In this document: piece after piece, positions 1-5,657 of the stretch
Layout: each line of letters opens with the position of its first letter
How positions within the stretch are numbered: position 1 is the stretch's first letter
Assembly (NCBI GenBank): GCA_005879095.1
Contig: VBLM01000267.1
Coordinates: 1 to 6,441, forward strand
Length of the DNA: 6,441 bases
Source: Deltaproteobacteria bacterium
GTDB taxonomy: Bacteria > Myxococcota > Myxococcia > Myxococcales > 40CM-4-68-19
Direction of reading: 5' to 3'
Translations under genes and position numbers: made by a program
The notes under the pieces: model-generated
What the model saw: only the letters and a program-made list of their open reading frames with translations
What the model was told of the DNA's origin: nothing
The model's database searches: none

Positions 1-1478
1 ACGCACCTCGCGCCATCGGCCCAGGTCGCGTAGGCGTTCCCGTTGCGGACGAGGAAGAAGACGTTGGCGGCGCGCTGCTGCAGCCAGTCGGGCGCGGCCT
101 CGAGCGTCGTCGCGCCATCGGCGAGACGGTTTTTCCATGTCGTGAGCCGCGTCTTGTGATCGAACGTTCCGACCGCGAGGCCGCCGTCTTTCAGGAAACG
201 CACCATGCCGTCGGTCGGAAACGGGAACCAGTCGGTGAGCGCGGTGCCGTCGCGAGCGAACCATCGCGCCTGGAGGCCGGCGAACGAGGAGCCGATCACC
301 TCGACGACCAGCGCGTGCCCGGACAGGATCACGCCGACCCCGACCGCGGGATTGTTCGCCCGGTCGATGACGATCGCCGGAGTCTCGGGCGCGCCGGACT
401 TGTCGAAGCGCCGGTACGTCGTGATCCAGCCCATCTGGACGTCGTGGTAGTGCGCCGCCGCGACAGTGCCGCCGCTCGGGTCGATACCCACCGCTGAGCT
501 GGGAAAGAAGGGAGGCGAAGCATTCACGATGGTTTGCGACGACAACAGCTGGCCGTCGTGTGAGTAACTTGCGATGCCGCTACCGCCGGTGGGGCCGCTG
601 CTGAAGACCGTAAAGCCGGAAGGCTGGCTGAAGACCTGGAAGCCGCCCTCATCGCCGTGCGCGATCCGGCCGAGAACGACGGCCTGGCCGTCGCGCACCT
701 GGACGAAATCGTACGCCGGCGATACGGGTCCGCTGCCCGAGAAATACCCGAGCAGGAACGACCCGACGCCGTCGTCGCCGGCGGCGTCAATGCACGAGTC
801 GCGGTTCGACATCGTGGCCACGACCGGCGAGGGCACCGCGGCGGGCATCAGTCCGGCGCACTCGTCGGCCGGTGGCGGCGGTGGCGGCTGCGCTTCGAAC
901 GTCGCCGTCGCTGTCTGGTCCTTCGACATCTGCACCACGCAGGCGCCCGCCGGCACCGGCAGCGGCAGGCATTCCGCATCCCAGCGCGCAACCAGCGAGC
1001 CGGCCGCGGCGTGCGCCACGAGCTGCACCTGGGTCCCGGCCCCGAACGTCGCCGTGCATGCCTGTCCGCACGCGATCCCTGCCGGCGACGAGTCGACCGA
1101 TCCCGACCCGTTCATCTTCACCGTCAGCACGAACGTTTGCTGAGGTGGAGCGGTCGCGGAGAAGCGGGCCGTCACGCTCGCGTCGGAGTTGAGGACCACC
1201 GAGCAGGCGCCGCTGCCGGAGCAGGCGCCGTCCCATCCGGCGAACGTCGAGCCCGTCGAGGCCGCCGCCGAGAGCGACACCGCGGTACCTTCGACGAAGC
1301 TCGCCGCGCACGTGGCGGTGCACGAGATGCTGGCGGGAGACGACGTCACCATGCCCCCGCCGCTGACGGTGACGGTCAGAACGTGCATCCGCGGAGCTGG
1401 ATTCTGCGATTGCCGCGGCGCGCTTCCGCCGCAGGCCAGCGCCATCAAGACCAGCCCGTACCAACGCCGATAAACCAT
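1..1478 (-). CDS. Secreted lipoprotein with two Cys-rich InlB-type repeats (3' end outside window)
   Basis: The frame is open from an ATG at 1478 to the left edge: 492 codons with no stop, so the C-terminus is missing. Residues 1-16 look like a lipoprotein signal peptide: a short basic start, a hydrophobic stretch and C16 in the context MALAC-GG, which would be lipidated and anchored to the outer membrane. Residues about 32-107 and 115-194 are two copies of the divergent InlB B-repeat type (LTVTVSGGG..., GWDGACSGSGAC). Each has two Cys pairs (C53/C57 and C86/C92; C137/C141 and C170/C180) that could form disulfides outside the cytoplasm. A six-proline spacer (198-203) leads to a region rich in short strand-turn units such as ARWFARDGTAL and YRRFDKSGAP, which suggests a beta-propeller-like domain; that is inference. 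A G-run at 1485-1489 lies 6 bases before the start as a weak ribosome site. The function is unknown, probably surface adhesion or binding. Confidence 0.85.
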   Translation of the reverse strand, partial: MVYRRWYGLVLMALACGGSAPRQSQNPAPRMHVLTVTVSGGGMVTSSPASISCTATCAASFVEGTAVSLSAAASTGSTFAGWDGACSGSGACSVVLNSDASVTARFSATAPPQQTFVLTVKMNGSGSVDSSPAGIACGQACTATFGAGTQVQLVAHAAAGSLVARWDAECLPLPVPAGACVVQMSKDQTATATFEAQPPPPPPADECAGLMPAAVPSPVVATMSNRDSCIDAAGDDGVGSFLLGYFSGSGPVSPAYDFVQVRDGQAVVLGRIAHGDEGGFQVFSQPSGFTVFSSGPTGGSGIASYSHDGQLLSSQTIVNASPPFFPSSAVGIDPSGGTVAAAHYHDVQMGWITTYRRFDKSGAPETPAIVIDRANNPAVGVGVILSGHALVVEVIGSSFAGLQARWFARDGTALTDWFPFPTDGMVRFLKDGGLAVGTFDHKTRLTTWKNRLADGATTLEAAPDWLQQRAANVFFLVRNGNAYATWADGARC

Positions 1479-1515
1479 GCGCTACCCCCGGCGCAAATCT
1501 GTGACACCGAGGACG

Positions 1516-1547
1516 GTCGAGCGAGCCTCAGCCGCTCGCTTGCACGC
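1516..1547. repeat. Hairpin-forming repeat, copy 1
   Basis: AGCGAGC (1520-1526) and GCTCGCT (1534-1540) form a perfect 7-bp stem with a 7-base loop, which extends to 9 bp with one G-U pair on the plus strand (1518-1542). Both ends of this unit recur in the same order at 1646-1712: GTCGAGCGAGC exactly, and CGCTCGCTTGCACGC with one mismatch. The unit lies about 40-70 bp upstream of the lipoprotein start. It could be part of that gene's leader. Confidence 0.45.
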
Positions 1548-1600
1548 CGCATGACCGAAGAGGACGCGGCGGTCGCGCCCGACGGCGCCGAGCGCCAGCG

Positions 1601-1624
1601 CAGGTAGTGTGGACCAACGGGACC
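1601..1624 (+). repeat. Dispersed 24-bp repeat, copy 1 (left of di-heme gene)
   Basis: The 16-bp GTGGACCAACGGGACC (1609-1624) occurs again in the same orientation at 3598-3613. Extending left by 8 bases gives 21 of 24 identical positions (against 3590-3613). The three differences are at 1602, 1605 and 1608. Both copies are intergenic and lie on either side of the di-heme oxidoreductase gene. Confidence 0.6.
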
Positions 1625-1636
1625 ATCGTGGTCCCG
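1618..1636. other. Perfect inverted repeat (8-bp stem, 3-base loop)
   Basis: CGGGACCA (1618-1625) and TGGTCCCG (1629-1636) are perfect reverse complements around the loop TCG. The left arm overlaps the end of the dispersed repeat at 1601-1624. The second copy of that repeat lacks the right arm. No T-run follows on either strand, so this is not a classical terminator. It could be a protein-binding site or an RNA hairpin in the lipoprotein gene's leader. Confidence 0.5.
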
Positions 1637-1645
1637 CGCGCAAGA

Positions 1646-1712
1646 GTCGAGCGAGCGTGTCACCGCCGCCAGGCGCCGTTCGACTCGTCTGCGCAGGCGC
1701 TCGATTGCACGC
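1646..1712. repeat. Degenerate repeat, expanded copy 2
   Basis: GTCGAGCGAGC (1646-1656) matches 1516-1526 exactly, and CGCTCGATTGCACGC (1698-1712) matches 1533-1547 in 14 of 15 positions. The spacer between the two blocks is 41 bases here against 6 in copy 1. TCGAGCG (1647-1653) can pair with CGCTCGA (1698-1704) around a 44-base GC-rich insert, so pairing potential is kept although the spacing is not. Confidence 0.4.
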
Positions 1713-1769
1713 AGGCATCCAAGACACGCGCGACCACCGTGATCCATCTCTCGATAGTACAAGATTAAA

Positions 1770-1810
1770 GTATTCAAATGTAACTATCACTTATGTATTC
1801 AAGTGTAACT
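1770..1810. promoter_or_regulatory. Candidate operator: two 16-bp direct repeats in an AT-rich island
   Basis: GTATTCAAATGTAACT (1770-1785) and GTATTCAAGTGTAACT (1795-1810) differ at one base and start 25 bp apart. They sit in the only clearly AT-rich stretch of the window (about 1755-1815), between two divergent genes. Tandem sites of this kind often bind a dimeric regulator or define promoter elements. On the minus strand TTACAT (1778-1783) and TACTAT (1754-1759), 18 bp apart, could be a sigma-70-like promoter for the lipoprotein gene. I saw no equally good plus-strand pair. No regulator can be named. Confidence 0.5.
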
Positions 1811-1982
1811 TTGATCTCGCGACGATCTTCCTCCAGGATCGCCTTGCGGTCGCATCCTGCGGCCGCGCGCGCCCTCAGGCTTCCAATCGCATCATCGGGA
1901 GGAGCTCCCAGGGGAGCACTTCCGGAGGCACCAGCAAGGAGACGGGATCGAAGCAAGCCTGAGACCGCGACAGGAGGACGCC

Positions 1983-3512
1983 ATGCCACGCAAGGCACCC
2001 GCCGCCCCGATCTGGCTCGCATTGAACCTCGCTTGCATGCAGGGATACACCCAGGCGGGAACGTCGTCCCAGGCGGGAACGTCGTTCCAGCCGGGGTCCT
2101 CGTCGCTCGGGGAGGACGTCACCAGGGACGTCACCGCCTCCCGCGCCATCGATCCCGGACCCCGAGGGGGCCCGGTAGGAGCGGGCGGCCCGCTCGCCGG
2201 GCTCAGCGCCGACGAAGTGAGCTTCTTCCTCGAAGCGCGCACGCGGTTCCAGGAAGTGCAATCGGTCTCCGGCGGTATCGAGGAGTCGAGCGGCCTCGGA
2301 CCCACCTTCAACGGCAACAGCTGCACCGCCTGCCACGCCGAGCCGGCTGTCGGCGGCACCAGTCCGCATCCGAGGCTCGGCTTCGTGAAGACACCGAATC
2401 CGCAGATCGCCTTCGCTGCCCTCGACCGTATCTCGCTTGCGCAATACCAGACCGTGCCCTCCTTCATCCTGGAGGACGGCCCGGTTCGGGAAGCGCGCTT
2501 CATCAAGAACCCCGACGGCAGCAAGGACGGCGGCGTGCACGGCCTGTTCACCATCGCCGGCCGCATCGACGCGCCCGATTGCAAGCTGGCGCAGCCCGAC
2601 TTTGCCGCGCAGCTGGCGAAGAACAACGTCATCTTCCGCATCCCCACCGCGCTCTATGGCCTGGGCCTCGTCGAGAACGTCTCTGACCAGGAGCTGATGG
2701 CGAACCTGGAGAGCACCGCCGACGCGCGCGCGCACCTCGGCATCCGCGGCCGGTTCAACCGAAGCGGCAACGACGGTACCATCACCCGCTTCGGATGGAA
2801 GGCGCAGAACAAGTCGCTGCTCCTCTTCTCGGGCGAGGCCTACAATGTCGAGCAGGGCGTGACCAACGATCTCTTCCCCAATAAGCGCGCCGCCTCCCCG
2901 GGCTGCAACCTCAACCCGCTCCCGGAAGACTCGACCAACATCCACAACCCGGACGCTCCGAATTCGCTCGCCGGCAGCGCCAACCAGATGTCTTCCGACA
3001 TGGTCAACTTCGCCGTCTTCATGCGGCTTTTGGCGCCGCCCACGGCCACCACCAGCACGCCCTCCGAGCTGAACGGCGCGCAGGTCTTCGCTTCGGTGGG
3101 CTGCAACCTCTGTCACACGCAGACGCTCGTCGCCGAGCAGTCGATTTTCACCGGCCAGAGCGGCGTCCACTTCCGTCCCTACACCGATGTGGCGCTGCAC
3201 CACATGGGGCCGCGACTCGCCGACCAGGTCTCGCAGGGCGCGGCCGGCCCGGACGAATTCCGTACCGCGCCGCTGTGGGGCGTGGGCCAGCGCATCTTCT
3301 TCCTGCATGACGGGCGCGCGGGGCCGAAGAACGGCGGGCTGCTCGCTGCCATTCTCGCCCACGCCAGCTCGAATTCCGATTGCGACGAGCGCCAGCTCCT
3401 GACCGGGGACGGCGTCGCCTGCCGCTCGGAAGCGAACGCCGTCGTCGGCCGGTTCCGCGCGTTGGGGCCCAGCGACAAGCAGGACCTGGTCAACTTCCTG
3501 CGGTCGCTGTAG
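1983..3512 (+). CDS. Di-heme c-type oxidoreductase (DUF1111 / DHOR family, MauG-like)
   Basis: This 509-residue protein belongs to the di-heme oxidoreductase family, related to MauG and bacterial cytochrome c peroxidases and acting outside the cytoplasm. Two heme-c sites are visible: CTACH at 114-118 and CNLCH at 374-378. The family signature FRTAPLWGVG...FLHDGRA is at 426-446. Length is normal for the family. The N-terminus has a hydrophobic segment (about 9-20); C18 may be a lipidation site (LNLAC), but Asn at -3 is unusual, so ordinary signal cleavage is possible. Three 6-residue repeats (24-41) form a low-complexity linker before the domain. AGGAGG at 1972-1977 lies 5 bases before the ATG and fixes the start. 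Additional Cys (200, 308, 467, 480) could form disulfides. The expected role is electron transfer or peroxide or thiol-linked oxidation; the partner is not evident, since no other cytochrome gene is in the window. Confidence 0.93.
   Translation: MPRKAPAAPIWLALNLACMQGYTQAGTSSQAGTSFQPGSSSLGEDVTRDVTASRAIDPGPRGGPVGAGGPLAGLSADEVSFFLEARTRFQEVQSVSGGIEESSGLGPTFNGNSCTACHAEPAVGGTSPHPRLGFVKTPNPQIAFAALDRISLAQYQTVPSFILEDGPVREARFIKNPDGSKDGGVHGLFTIAGRIDAPDCKLAQPDFAAQLAKNNVIFRIPTALYGLGLVENVSDQELMANLESTADARAHLGIRGRFNRSGNDGTITRFGWKAQNKSLLLFSGEAYNVEQGVTNDLFPNKRAASPGCNLNPLPEDSTNIHNPDAPNSLAGSANQMSSDMVNFAVFMRLLAPPTATTSTPSELNGAQVFASVGCNLCHTQTLVAEQSIFTGQSGVHFRPYTDVALHHMGPRLADQVSQGAAGPDEFRTAPLWGVGQRIFFLHDGRAGPKNGGLLAAILAHASSNSDCDERQLLTGDGVACRSEANAVVGRFRALGPSDKQDLVNFLRSL
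2052..2105 (+). repeat. 18-bp tandem repeat, three units, inside the di-heme gene
   Basis: CAGGCGGGAACGTCGTCC (2052-2069) is followed by a copy with one change (2070-2087) and a more diverged third copy (2088-2105). They encode QAGTSS, QAGTSF and QPGSSS. The repeat is in frame and lies just after the signal segment, where a change in copy number would lengthen or shorten the linker without breaking the enzyme. Confidence 0.85.
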
Positions 3513-3528
3513 CCCGGCGATTCCCGGG

Positions 3529-3583
3529 GGCGGCGCCATCCTTGCGTCGACCGATGCGCTCACATCGCGCTCACGGCACCGCC
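3529..3583. terminator. Possible two-way terminator structure between convergent genes
   Basis: GGCGGCGCC (3529-3537) and GGCACCGCC (3575-3583) can pair over 9 bp in the minus-strand transcript with one G-U pair, and with one mismatch on the plus strand. Inside the loop CGATG (3552-3556) pairs with CATCG (3563-3567). There is no T-run, so intrinsic termination is uncertain. The position, between the stops of two convergent genes, is what a shared terminator would need. A second small stem, CCCGG/CCGGG, lies directly after the di-heme stop (3513-3528). Confidence 0.3.
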
Positions 3584-3589
3584 ATCCCG

Positions 3590-3613
3590 CCGGCAGCGTG
3601 GACCAACGGGACC
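3590..3613 (+). repeat. Dispersed 24-bp repeat, copy 2 (right of di-heme gene)
   Basis: This copy has the same orientation as 1601-1624, with 16 identical bases at the right end and 21 of 24 overall. It ends 9 bp from the stop codon of the cupin gene. The hairpin arm that follows copy 1 is absent here. Confidence 0.6.
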
Positions 3614-3622
3614 TCGGGCCGC

Positions 3623-4054
3623 CTACTTCGCTGGCCCGGCGTACTGCTCGTCGGTGACCTTTTCCATCCACTCGACGACCTTGCCGTTCAGGTGCTCCTG
3701 GATCGCGAGGTGGGTCATCCCGGTGGCCGGCCCGGCGCCGTGCCAGTGGCGCTTGCCCGGCGGAATCCAGACCACGTCGCCGGGACGGATCTCCTCGATC
3801 GGACCGCCCTCGATCTGCACTCGGCCGACGCCCGCCGTCACGGCCAGCGTCTGCCCGCGCGGGTGCGTATGCCACGCCGTTCGCGCGCCGGGCTCGAAGG
3901 TCACGTAGGCCCCGGACGCCTGCGTCATGTCTTTTGCCTGGAAGAGTGGATCGATCCGCACCGACCCCGTGAAGTACTCGGCCGGACCCTTCTGCGAGGG
4001 CTGCGTGCCCGCGCGCGCGATGGAGAGCGAGACGATGGCTGCTGCGGCGACCAT
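3623..4054 (-). CDS. Small cupin, manganese hydroxynitrile lyase-like
   Basis: This single-domain cupin is very like the Granulicella tundricola hydroxynitrile lyase (GtHNL), which makes or splits cyanohydrins with a bound Mn. Shared blocks include KGPA-[DE]-[WY]-[27 protein letters not shown] and MTHLAIQE. Counting from the chosen Met, the metal ligands are H62, H64, Q68 and H103; H105 and Q119 match active-site residues of GtHNL. Compared with GtHNL it has only about 9 extra N-terminal residues (VAAAAIV...), hydrophobic but with no basic start, so export is possible but weakly supported. Start: the purine-rich site at 4063-4070 is 8 bases before this ATG but only 2 before the upstream ATG at 4060, which would add MN and overlap the previous stop as ATGA. 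Last gene of the operon. Many relatives have unknown natural substrates, so lyase activity is inferred from similarity. Confidence 0.88.
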   Translation of the reverse strand: MVAAAAIVSLSIARAGTQPSQKGPAEYFTGSVRIDPLFQAKDMTQASGAYVTFEPGARTAWHTHPRGQTLAVTAGVGRVQIEGGPIEEIRPGDVVWIPPGKRHWHGAGPATGMTHLAIQEHLNGKVVEWMEKVTDEQYAGPAK

Positions 4055-4056
4055 GT

Positions 4057-4299
4057 TCATATCCTTCCCTTCGTCCGGTCGTATCCCGGCTTCTTGTAGA
4101 GCTTGTCCCGGTTCGGCAGGATTTCCGGCCGGTAGACCTTCTCGTTCCAGTCGTCCGCCGGTACTTCCTCGATGGCGACGGAGACAGACTCTTCGGTCGC
4201 GTTGGCGATGGTGACGAGGTCTTTCACGATGGCAGCGGCGACTTGTGCCTTCTGCTGCTCAGTCCGCCCCGGCAAAAGCTTCACGACGACGTGAGGCAT
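4057..4299 (-). CDS. Tautomerase of the 4-oxalocrotonate tautomerase superfamily, PptA-like
   Basis: This 80-residue protein begins MPHVVVKL; Pro2 becomes the N-terminal catalytic base of this superfamily after Met removal. The overall pattern matches Escherichia coli PptA (YdcE): the MPH start, EQQKA at 14-18, a Trp at 51 and a C-terminal KKPGY (69-73). Length agrees with the family (about 75-80). Such enzymes move double bonds or tautomerise 2-oxo acids and phenylpyruvate-like compounds in the cytoplasm; the substrate here is not known. The start is secure because an in-frame TGA directly precedes the ATG. The ribosome site is poor (GGTGA abutting the start), which suggests coupling to the gene upstream, whose stop is 25 bases away. 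The downstream cupin gene follows at once. Confidence 0.9.
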   Translation of the reverse strand: MPHVVVKLLPGRTEQQKAQVAAAIVKDLVTIANATEESVSVAIEEVPADDWNEKVYRPEILPNRDKLYKKPGYDRTKGRI

Positions 4300-4324
4300 T
4301 CACCGACGATGGGCACGAGCAACT

Positions 4325-4630
4325 TCATCGCTTGAACAACTCCTTCGCCCTGGTCGCGGCGGACATGGCGCTCGGCCAGCCCGCGTAGAACGCGAGATGC
4401 GTGATCAACTCGATCAACTCGTCCTCGGTCACGCCGTTCTCGATGGCGCGCGGGAAGTGGAAGTTCATCTGCTCGGTCTTACCCAGAGCGATCAGCGCGG
4501 CGCAGGTGATCAAGCTGCGGTCGCGCTTCGACAGTTGCGGGCGCTCCCACACGTCACCGAACAGGACTTTCTCGGTGATCTCGACGAGCTTGGGTGCGAA
4601 GTCGGCCAGCGGGTTTTTCGGCGTGCTCAT
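4325..4630 (-). CDS. Carboxymuconolactone decarboxylase family protein
   Basis: This 101-residue protein carries the alpha-helical carboxymuconolactone decarboxylase fold: RDRSLITCAALIALG (37-50), then HFPRAIENGVTEDELIEL (58-75) and HLAFYAGWPSAMSA (78-91), the usual hallmark of the family. It lacks the CxxC pair of the peroxidase-type AhpD branch, so it is closer to the decarboxylase or YurZ-like branch. The reaction is not established for most members of this branch. AGGAGG at 4635-4640 lies 4 bases before the ATG and decides the start, although the frame is open further upstream. The ATG overlaps the dehydrogenase stop as ATGA, so the two are likely translated together. Such proteins are often next to dehydrogenases, cupins and tautomerases in small detoxification or catabolic clusters. 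Confidence 0.9.
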   Translation of the reverse strand: MSTPKNPLADFAPKLVEITEKVLFGDVWERPQLSKRDRSLITCAALIALGKTEQMNFHFPRAIENGVTEDELIELITHLAFYAGWPSAMSAATRAKELFKR

Positions 4631-5655
4631 GCGGCCTCCTGCGGCCGCAGCAGTGTCTTGATTGCGCGGCGCTCGTCCATCGCGCGGTAACCCTCGGCCA
4701 CCTGATCGAGCGGCAGCGTCAGATCGAAGACCTTGCCGGGGTTGATCTTCCGGTTCCAGATGAGGTCGATGAGGTGCGGCAAATAGCGACGCACGGGAGC
4801 GGGGCCACCGTGAAGGCGGACGTGTGCGAAGAACACCTCCGCGCCGTCGAGCTTCACGCCGTGCGGAACGCCGACGTAGCTGACGTATCCGCCGGGGCGT
4901 GCCGAGCGGATCGCCTGCATCATCGCCTCCTGGGTGCCGACGCACTCCAGGACCGAGTCGGCGCCGATGCCGCCGGTCATCTCCTTGATGCGCTTGACGC
5001 CTTCGTCGCCACGCTCGGTGACGATGTCGCTCGCGCCGAACTCGCGCGCGAGGGTCTGCCTGCGCTCGTGGCGGCTCATCGCGATGATGCGCTCGGCGCC
5101 CATCTGCCTGGCGGAGAGCACGCCAAGGAGCCCGACCGCGCCATCGCCAACGACCACGACCGTCTTGCCGGGGCTGACGTTCGCGGCATCCGCAGCGAAC
5201 CAACCCGTTCCCAGAACGTCCGAGGCCGCGAGGAGGCTCGGAACGAGATCCTCAGGTGGCATTCCCGGCGTCGCCACCAGTGTCCCGTCCGCGAGCGGTA
5301 CCCGCAGCCGCCCGGCCTGCGCGCCGCCGACCAGCTCACGATTCTGGCACGAGGTCTGGTACCCCGCCTTGCAGTTCGGGCAGGTATTGTCGGAGGCGAA
5401 GAACGAGCCGACGACGAATTGGCCTGGCTTCACCAGCCGAACCGCGCTCCCGACCTCCTCGACGACGCCGCAGTATTCGTGTCCGAACGGCGCCGGCGCG
5501 GGCACCGGTTGGAGGCCGCGATACGGCCACAGGTCCGATCCGCAGACGCAGGTCGCCGCGATTCGGATGACGGCGTCGGTCGGCTTCATGATCTTCGGCT
5601 CGTCGCGCTGCTCGAATCGCACATCGCGCGGCCCATAGAGAACGGCTCCTCGCAT
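4627..5655 (-). CDS. Zinc-dependent alcohol dehydrogenase (MDR superfamily)
   Basis: This 342-residue medium-chain dehydrogenase oxidises an alcohol or reduces a carbonyl with a nicotinamide cofactor in the cytoplasm. The GroES-like catalytic half has zinc ligand C38 (CVCGSD) and GHE at 58-60. The lobe that normally binds structural zinc has C92, C95 and C103, but the usual third Cys is Gly98. The Rossmann half has GDGAVG at 170-175, and the second strand ends in Ser-Arg (194-195) rather than an acidic residue, which suggests NADP(H). The start MRGAVLYGPRDVRF fits the family and lies 6 bases from AGGAAGGAG; the alternative ATG at 5661 would add MN, overlap the previous stop as ATGA, and have no spacing to the ribosome site. 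Second gene of the operon; the substrate cannot be told from sequence. Confidence 0.93.
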   Translation of the reverse strand: MRGAVLYGPRDVRFEQRDEPKIMKPTDAVIRIAATCVCGSDLWPYRGLQPVPAPAPFGHEYCGVVEEVGSAVRLVKPGQFVVGSFFASDNTCPNCKAGYQTSCQNRELVGGAQAGRLRVPLADGTLVATPGMPPEDLVPSLLAASDVLGTGWFAADAANVSPGKTVVVVGDGAVGLLGVLSARQMGAERIIAMSRHERRQTLAREFGASDIVTERGDEGVKRIKEMTGGIGADSVLECVGTQEAMMQAIRSARPGGYVSYVGVPHGVKLDGAEVFFAHVRLHGGPAPVRRYLPHLIDLIWNRKINPGKVFDLTLPLDQVAEGYRAMDERRAIKTLLRPQEAA

Positions 5656-5657
5656 GT

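Larger units (their letters stand above)
1479..1982. other. Long intergenic region between lipoprotein and di-heme oxidoreductase genes
   Basis: About 500 bp with no supported gene. Open frames here (for example 1609-1962 plus and 1482-1790 minus) encode Arg/Ser/Pro-rich sequence with no recognisable family and no good ribosome site. The stretch holds repeated and hairpin-forming GC-rich sequence from about 1516 to 1712, an AT-rich island at about 1755-1815, and then a GC-rich leader up to the ribosome site of the gene at 1983. The two flanking genes are divergent, so promoters for both should lie here. The AT-rich island is the likeliest place. Confidence 0.7.

Noticed and set aside
657..1607. 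A 316-codon plus-strand frame opposite the lipoprotein gene.
   Set aside because: Its product is almost entirely Arg, Gly, Ala and His, typical of a shadow frame; the minus-strand frame has a signal peptide and two recognisable repeats.
1646..1712. An integron attC-like recombination site, considered because of the paired arms around a long insert.
   Set aside because: The conserved core boxes (GTTRRRY and RYYYAAC) are not visible at the arm ends, and there is no integrase gene or cassette array in the window.
1609..1962. A 117-codon plus-strand frame in the intergenic region, overlapping the AT-rich island.
   Set aside because: No ribosome site, no family resemblance, and it runs through hairpins and the candidate operator repeats.
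1601..3613. The di-heme gene segment as a transposon or insertion sequence.
   Set aside because: The flanking repeats are direct, not inverted, and no transposase or integrase is encoded between them; only a weaker cassette hypothesis is kept.
1875..3875. A 666-codon open frame on the minus strand opposite the di-heme gene.
   Set aside because: It lies antisense to a gene with clear heme motifs, a strong ribosome site and family signature, runs into the cupin gene in another frame, and its translation is Arg/Ala/Gly/Glu-rich without a recognisable domain. Long antisense frames are common in GC-rich codon usage.
4630..5203. Extension of the CMD-like gene to a 292-codon frame reaching 5203.
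   Set aside because: The added part is antisense-like, Arg-rich sequence overlapping the dehydrogenase in another frame. The ATG at 4630 has AGGAGG in place and gives a normal-length family member.
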